Below are positions 59,950 to 64,000 of a stretch of 64,000 nucleotides of DNA, piece by piece. The stretch's first letter is position 1. Each line of letters opens with the position of its first letter. A model generated the notes under the pieces. That model was not told where the DNA came from. It was given only the letters and a program-made list of their open reading frames with translations, and ran no database searches. The stretch is from the IMG/VR virus record IMGVR_UViG_3300018891_000001, positions 124,001 to 188,000 of that record. One strand, 5' to 3'. A program made the translations under genes and the position numbers. Origin of the DNA: a virus.

Positions 59950-60732
59950 ACCCACGACAAACAAATTGTATTGCGGCGCAGCAAGTAATAATAATAATTG
60001 AAATTGTGCATAGTTGGCATCTTGATACTCATCACTCATGACATATTGAAATTTTCCTTGCCAATAATCACGAGCTTCCGGATAATCACGAAGCAAAATC
60101 ACTGTATTCATAATGAGATCGCCAAAATCCATTGCGTTCATTTGCTTCATTTGGAATTGATAATGCATATACACTTGTGCCATGACTTGCTCATCAGCTG
60201 TTTCAGCTACGTGGTATGTACAGTATTCTGGATCCCATAGATTGTTTTTGGCATTATCTATATAGCTGAGTGCATACCCAGGCTTGTATTTGTCTTGAAT
60301 CCCCATTTGCTTATAAATACGCTCAATGACTTGCAAAACATCGCCTGTATCATAAATAACAAACTTGCATCGTTTGTTTTTTTCATCTTGCTCATATCCT
60401 AATAAATGACCGTGTTTGCGTAAAATGCGTACACATAAGCTATGAAATGTACCCATCCAAATGTGCTTCATCGGTTCTTCGCCCACTACTTTTTCTAAAC
60501 GTTCTTTCATTTCCCGAGCAGCTTTATTGGTAAATGTAGCACAAAAGATATTTTTTGCTTGAATTCCTTGCGATAGCATATTAGCAATTCGAACTGTTAA
60601 GGTTTTTGTTTTACCGGACCCGGCTCCCGCTAAAACAAGAACCTGACCATTAATCGTCGTAGCCGCTTCTCGTTGTTCTGGATTAAGTTCATTAAGCATA
60701 TTTGATACTTCCCATAAATTTAATGTAGACAT
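59950..60732 (-). CDS. UvrD/PcrA-type helicase, exon 1
   Basis: Exon 1 encodes 261 residues: LNPEQREAATTING (Q motif), LAGAGSGKTKTL (Walker A, 35-43), FTNKAAREMKERL (Ia), and SDEYQDANYAQFQL (motif II, DEYQD). It ends YNLFVVG at the intron. GGGAGGAG precedes the ATG. Confidence 0.92.
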
Positions 60733-60752
60733 ATCCGATTTCTCCTCCCTTT

Positions 60753-60986
60753 TTATTGATCTTCTGGTGCTTCTCCATAAGGAATTTCAAGATCTTCAGT
60801 AATTTCTGTAATATTTTCTGGATAAGGGTAATCAGGAGTTTCATACACAGCACTACGAATATTTTCAATGGCTGCTTTAGATACTACATCAAAGGCCTCA
60901 TCACTATCAGGCTCTACTCCTTCTGGAAGATCAACCACTACTCGGACCATGGTTTCAAGTGTAACCAACACCGCTTTTTTAGGCAT
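60753..60986 (-). CDS. Small acidic hypothetical protein
   Basis: ATG 60986 behind GGGGGGA is preferred. The 77-residue product starts with a beta strand (KKAVLVTLETMVRVVVD) and ends very acidic. It overlaps the previous gene by 8 bp and precedes the UvrD-like gene by 20 bp. Function unknown. Confidence 0.65.
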   Translation of the reverse strand: MPKKAVLVTLETMVRVVVDLPEGVEPDSDEAFDVVSKAAIENIRSAVYETPDYPYPENITEITEDLEIPYGEAPEDQ

Positions 60987-61347
60987 TTGGAGTCCCCCCT
61001 TTAGATTGAATTCCATAATACACAATATCTCTATTGCTCAACTGAACTATCTGCGCTTGATCAATAACCAATAAGATTTGATGAATTTCTTGTATTTCTT
61101 CTTCCAAATGACGCTTTTTCAAATGATGAAAATCATAATCAGTGAAAAGGCCTTCCCCCGGATGTTGAGGTTTTGATTTAAACAATCTCAATAACCAATT
61201 AGTGTTTTGATACTGTTTTAATCGGTCTTCATAACGATTTATAATATTTTGGATTTGATTTTCATGATATTCCAATTCTTCTTGTAGCTGACGCATTTTC
61301 TTCAATGCAAAAGGATAGAAATCCTTAGCAGGAATATCCACTTTCAT
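60979..61347 (-). CDS. Coiled-coil hypothetical protein
   Basis: ATG 61347 is 7 bp after GGAGG (61350 is also possible). The 122-residue product has a coiled coil (MRQLQEELEYHENQIQNI) and a basic middle. Function unknown. Confidence 0.65.
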   Translation of the reverse strand: MKVDIPAKDFYPFALKKMRQLQEELEYHENQIQNIINRYEDRLKQYQNTNWLLRLFKSKPQHPGEGLFTDYDFHHLKKRHLEEEIQEIHQILLVIDQAQIVQLSNRDIVYYGIQSKGGTPNA

Positions 61348-61370
61348 CATAATCCCTCCTTTTTTGTGCA

Positions 61371-61405
61371 TAAAAAAGCAGACATGAGAAACATGTCTGC
61401 TTTTA
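61371..61405. terminator. Bidirectional-looking terminator
   Basis: AAAGCAGACATG pairs perfectly with CATGTCTGCTTT around a 5-nt loop, with T on one side and A on the other. It lies 3' of the gene at 61417. Confidence 0.88.
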
Positions 61406-61416
61406 TCAGAGTGATC

Positions 61417-61611
61417 CTATGAATTTACTATTTCATTCATAGCATCTTCAAAACGCTTTTTAAAGCTCTTGATTTCTTGTTCACGAGCTTTCAGGTTTTC
61501 TGTTAAATTGACATGTCGAGCAGCATTGTTCCACTCTCGAACCATAGAAGCAGATTCATATTTCTTTAGAAGCTCATTAAATACTTTTTGCATTTTTGTT
61601 ATATTAGCCAT
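61417..61611 (-). CDS. Small helical hypothetical protein
   Basis: ATG 61611 has GGGAGGTG upstream. The 64 residues are basic and helical throughout. A hairpin (CACCTCC/GGGAGGTG, about 61618-61637) covers this ribosome-binding site and could restrain translation. It follows the thyX-like gene by 39 bp. Confidence 0.65.
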   Translation of the reverse strand: MANITKMQKVFNELLKKYESASMVREWNNAARHVNLTENLKAREQEIKSFKKRFEDAMNEIVNS

Positions 61612-61650
61612 TTTTATCACCTCCCTTCAAGGAGGTGGTTTATTATCCGA

Positions 61651-63252
61651 TTACGATAAACGACGTTTCGCCTGACTAATTAATAATGGATGTACTTGGG
61701 ATAATTGACGATACAACTCTTCAAACGTTTCCCGAATATCCCATTGTGCTTCTTCGGATGTGCGAAGATTGATCAAATGATAAGCTTCCCATAAATCAAA
61801 ACTAGCAAATATATGACGACGATGTGCATTTAACACCACATATTCGGCTTCATTAGAAAAACCTGCTTCCACTAGTAAATTATACAATTCTTTAGATTGT
61901 TCAGCAATGTCTTTCAAGAGATTCTCTAATCCAGCTTCTTTAATTCTTGGTGGAATGGTAATTCCGAAATGTGGTGTTGGATTGGAAAAGACAAAATCTG
62001 TTTTCCGATTATGTCTTAATAACTGATGCCAGTTAGCTTCAGATACAAAAAATTCGACCTGATATTGGACATGTTTAAATTCTTCTGGTGCCATATCAAA
62101 GTGCTGCATTTCAAACAACAAATCTTTGATGATTTGTTCTTGTTTTTCTTTTCCTAAACACTTGGCTTTGTAATAAGCTGCCTTATACGGCAAATCTTCA
62201 TGTTTCATCAACAATAAAGCAATAATATGCGCAATGATTTCACTTTCCATTTTGACACTGCTTAAAACCGCTGATTTAGATGAAGCGGTTATTGTGTTTC
62301 TTTCTGTAAAATGAGTTTCCATTCGTTTTTTGGAATTTCGCTGATATTGCGAAGGTGTAGCGTATTTCAATAATACTGGTAACACCTTTGAAATCTCAGT
62401 TCGAATATCTTCAGCTAGTTTTTGAGATTCCTTGTGTTTTGAATTACCTAATACTGCGAGTGCATCTCGCCATGCTCGACCATTGGCCGTCATACCAAGT
62501 TGAGTATACATTGAAAGCGGCAAAACATAACGAGCATCTTCAAAAGCCAATTTTTCTAATACTGAATCCTTTTCTTCTGGATATGTTTTCTTGAGATACT
62601 CAAATACTCCCTTAATTAACTGCTCAAATGCATCAAACGCTTTATGAAAAAATTCTTCTACTGTTATACGAATATTTTCACTTTCTTTATCAATAGGATT
62701 ATGCCATTGACCACGTTCAGGTTTTTGGTAACGCTGACTATATTCCGTAATAGATAAGAAAGAATTGGCGAGCTCTAGTTCTGCAGAAGCCAATCGAGAA
62801 ATGCTTTCAATCCCCACATGAGCCACAGCATGTTCAGCAACAGAAGAATGACCATAGCCCACAGTCCACTTTTCGTGAAACTTTCTTGCCTTTTCATCGA
62901 GTTCTTTGAAGGATTCAATGCGTCCTCTAATGTCGTGGTCCTTGAGGGCGATTTGAAGATGTTGTTTAAACGACTTGGGAGAACGTGATACCCAGGCAAA
63001 TAGGGTTGCAATGAACTCTTCTGGCAATCCGACAATTGCATAAACAGGTCCATCCACGTTAGTGACATAGGGAGAAATATCAACTTCTTTTATTTGGTGT
63101 TCGTTCGGGGAAACCCCTTCACCACTTTGGCCAGTTTCGGATTCTTTTTCAGACCCTTCAAGGCGGTCTTGCTTCCGATTCCTATTCTTTTTGGAGTTTG
63201 TTTGATTTTCTTCATGGAAATCATCCTTTATTTCTTTTATTAGCTTAGACAT
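61651..63252 (-). CDS. thyX: Double-domain ThyX-like flavin-dependent thymidylate synthase
   Basis: The 533-residue protein has a charged N-terminal 60 residues and then two ThyX-like halves. The first holds VGYGHSSVAEHAVAHVG, SFLSITEYSQRYQKPE and EDARYVLPLSMYTQLG. The second holds EANWHQLLRHNRKTD, LNAHRRHIFASFDLWEAY and NLRTSEEAQWDIRE. Normal ThyX is about 230 residues and has RHRxxSxNExSxRY; here the first half lacks RHR and the second has only RHN. It would make dTMP from dUMP if active. It is the only thymidylate synthase seen here. Confidence 0.8.
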   Translation of the reverse strand: MSKLIKEIKDDFHEENQTNSKKNRNRKQDRLEGSEKESETGQSGEGVSPNEHQIKEVDISPYVTNVDGPVYAIVGLPEEFIATLFAWVSRSPKSFKQHLQIALKDHDIRGRIESFKELDEKARKFHEKWTVGYGHSSVAEHAVAHVGIESISRLASAELELANSFLSITEYSQRYQKPERGQWHNPIDKESENIRITVEEFFHKAFDAFEQLIKGVFEYLKKTYPEEKDSVLEKLAFEDARYVLPLSMYTQLGMTANGRAWRDALAVLGNSKHKESQKLAEDIRTEISKVLPVLLKYATPSQYQRNSKKRMETHFTERNTITASSKSAVLSSVKMESEIIAHIIALLLMKHEDLPYKAAYYKAKCLGKEKQEQIIKDLLFEMQHFDMAPEEFKHVQYQVEFFVSEANWHQLLRHNRKTDFVFSNPTPHFGITIPPRIKEAGLENLLKDIAEQSKELYNLLVEAGFSNEAEYVVLNAHRRHIFASFDLWEAYHLINLRTSEEAQWDIRETFEELYRQLSQVHPLLISQAKRRLS

Positions 63253-63446
63253 ATTGCTTCCTCCTTGTTCTTAGAATGGCAACGCCATCACCTGAAACCG
63301 AGAAAAGGTGGTCGAGGTGTGTCTACCCTCCTTTTTATAGATTTGTTGTATTACGCATATCAAACCTCGGTTTCACATGATGACGGGCGAGCGACTCCCT
63401 CCTGCACTCGCCAGTGTTTTATGATATGAAAGCGATGAAAACAAAA
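63253..63446 (-). promoter_or_regulatory. Structured leader upstream of thyX
   Basis: TGAAACCGAG (63293-63302) and CTCGGTTTCA (63366-63375) form a perfect 10-bp long-range stem enclosing 63 nt. A second stem GGCGAG/CTCGCC (63386-63391, 63407-63412) lies beside it. A good ribosome-binding site for thyX follows. The fold suggests an RNA control element; I do not recognise a known riboswitch. Confidence 0.5.
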
Positions 63447-63995
63447 TTACTGTACGGAAATTGCTTTCCCGTATACAAATTCTTCTACCGGAAGTTGCTC
63501 ACCAGCTACAAACCAGTTTTTAAAACGATCTGGCTGAATACCTTGTGTTCCTGGTGTAGCTTTCTTTACAAGCATGGTAGTTTGACATTCATGGCAATCT
63601 ACCATTTTTACTCCTTCTGGAATGTAATGGTTTCCTGTATTATTGCATTTAGGACAACGATAACGGCATCTGTAATGATTAATGCCATTTTTCACTTTAA
63701 TGCCCGTGTTATAATAAGAAGGAATCTCTTGTTCTTTTTTCTCTATCTCCTCCAATGCTTCTTCCATTGAAGAAGGTTCCTTCGTAATAACAACATTGTT
63801 GGTTACATGAGTTACAGTTGGCGTTTTTTCTTCTGATATGGCATGTTCAATTTTCATTTCTTTCGGTGTTACTGAAATTGAAAAGAAATGAAATAGGCCA
63901 TCAATCATTCTGTCAATCTGTGGAGAGGTGGCTTGTTCTACTTCTAATAATGCTTGTTGATGCTTATTTTGAACTTGTAATAATACTTTAGGCAT
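63447..63995 (-). CDS. Zinc-ribbon hypothetical protein
   Basis: The 182-residue product starts 5 bp inside the window edge, so an upstream start cannot be excluded. The middle is disordered. The C-terminal part has CRYRCPKCNNTG and VDCHECQTTML, a four-cysteine zinc ribbon, then a basic tail. It may bind nucleic acid. It lies upstream of the thyX leader. Confidence 0.65.
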   Translation of the reverse strand: MPKVLLQVQNKHQQALLEVEQATSPQIDRMIDGLFHFFSISVTPKEMKIEHAISEEKTPTVTHVTNNVVITKEPSSMEEALEEIEKKEQEIPSYYNTGIKVKNGINHYRCRYRCPKCNNTGNHYIPEGVKMVDCHECQTTMLVKKATPGTQGIQPDRFKNWFVAGEQLPVEEFVYGKAISVQ

Positions 63996-64000
63996 ATCTT

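Noticed and set aside
1-64000. tRNA or rRNA genes
   Set aside because: I looked for cloverleaf-like stretches and rRNA text in the non-coding gaps and saw none. A tRNAscan run would settle it.

Overview
The window is about 38% GC by eye and densely packed with coding sequence. It reads as part of a large phage or phage-plasmid of an endospore-forming Bacillaceae host. Host hints are an alpha/beta-type small acid-soluble spore protein, a RemA-like regulator, a cobalamin-dependent ribonucleotide reductase, Bacillus-type ribosome-binding sites and group IA introns like those of Bacillus phages. Phage hints are a holin, a LysM amidase, a phage-type sigma factor, RusA, dUTPase and a Tad2-type anti-Thoeris protein. 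Plasmid hints are a winged-helix initiator next to DnaA boxes and seven iterons, and an FtsK-type translocase. No capsid, tail or terminase gene is visible here.

Layout. 1-7.4 kb (+): an archaeo-eukaryotic-type primase, a DnaB-like helicase, small proteins of unknown role, a holin and Tad2. 7.8-18.2 kb (+): nrdJ, dCMP deaminase, two Cas4-like proteins (one apparently dead), a subtilisin, RusA, a sigma factor and a RemA homologue. 18.2-24.5 kb (+): dnaE, cut by two group I introns. 24.5-29.7 kb (+): dUTPase, amidase, metallophosphoesterase, guanylate kinase. 29.9-34.1 kb (+): a membrane-protein and FtsK module. 34.2-35.1 kb: the initiator gene and iteron origin. 35.3-47.2 kb (mostly -): an N6 methyltransferase, a Doc/Fic-like protein with a changed motif, a PP-loop enzyme, the spore protein, the sliding clamp and many small unknowns. 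47.3-53.9 kb (-): an SF2 helicase split by an intron at its Walker A motif, followed by a methyltransferase-like protein. 53.9-64 kb (-): a recombinase-like protein, DnaG primase, a UvrD helicase split by an intron, and a diverged double ThyX.

How it works together. The element carries much of its own replisome (two unrelated primases, helicase, DnaE, clamp, UvrD) and a dNTP pathway (NrdJ, ThyX-like, dCMP deaminase, dUTPase, GMP kinase). Many of these genes share one palindromic operator, consensus TTGTAATGCATTACAA, placed at or just after the -10 box, which implies a single master repressor. Several short proteins and the dUTPase share an N-terminal leader of the form MEL(V/I)xxYL. Four group I introns interrupt codons of conserved motifs, three with homing endonuclease genes and one with a decayed remnant. 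Genes on both sides of the iteron origin point towards it, which is unusual.
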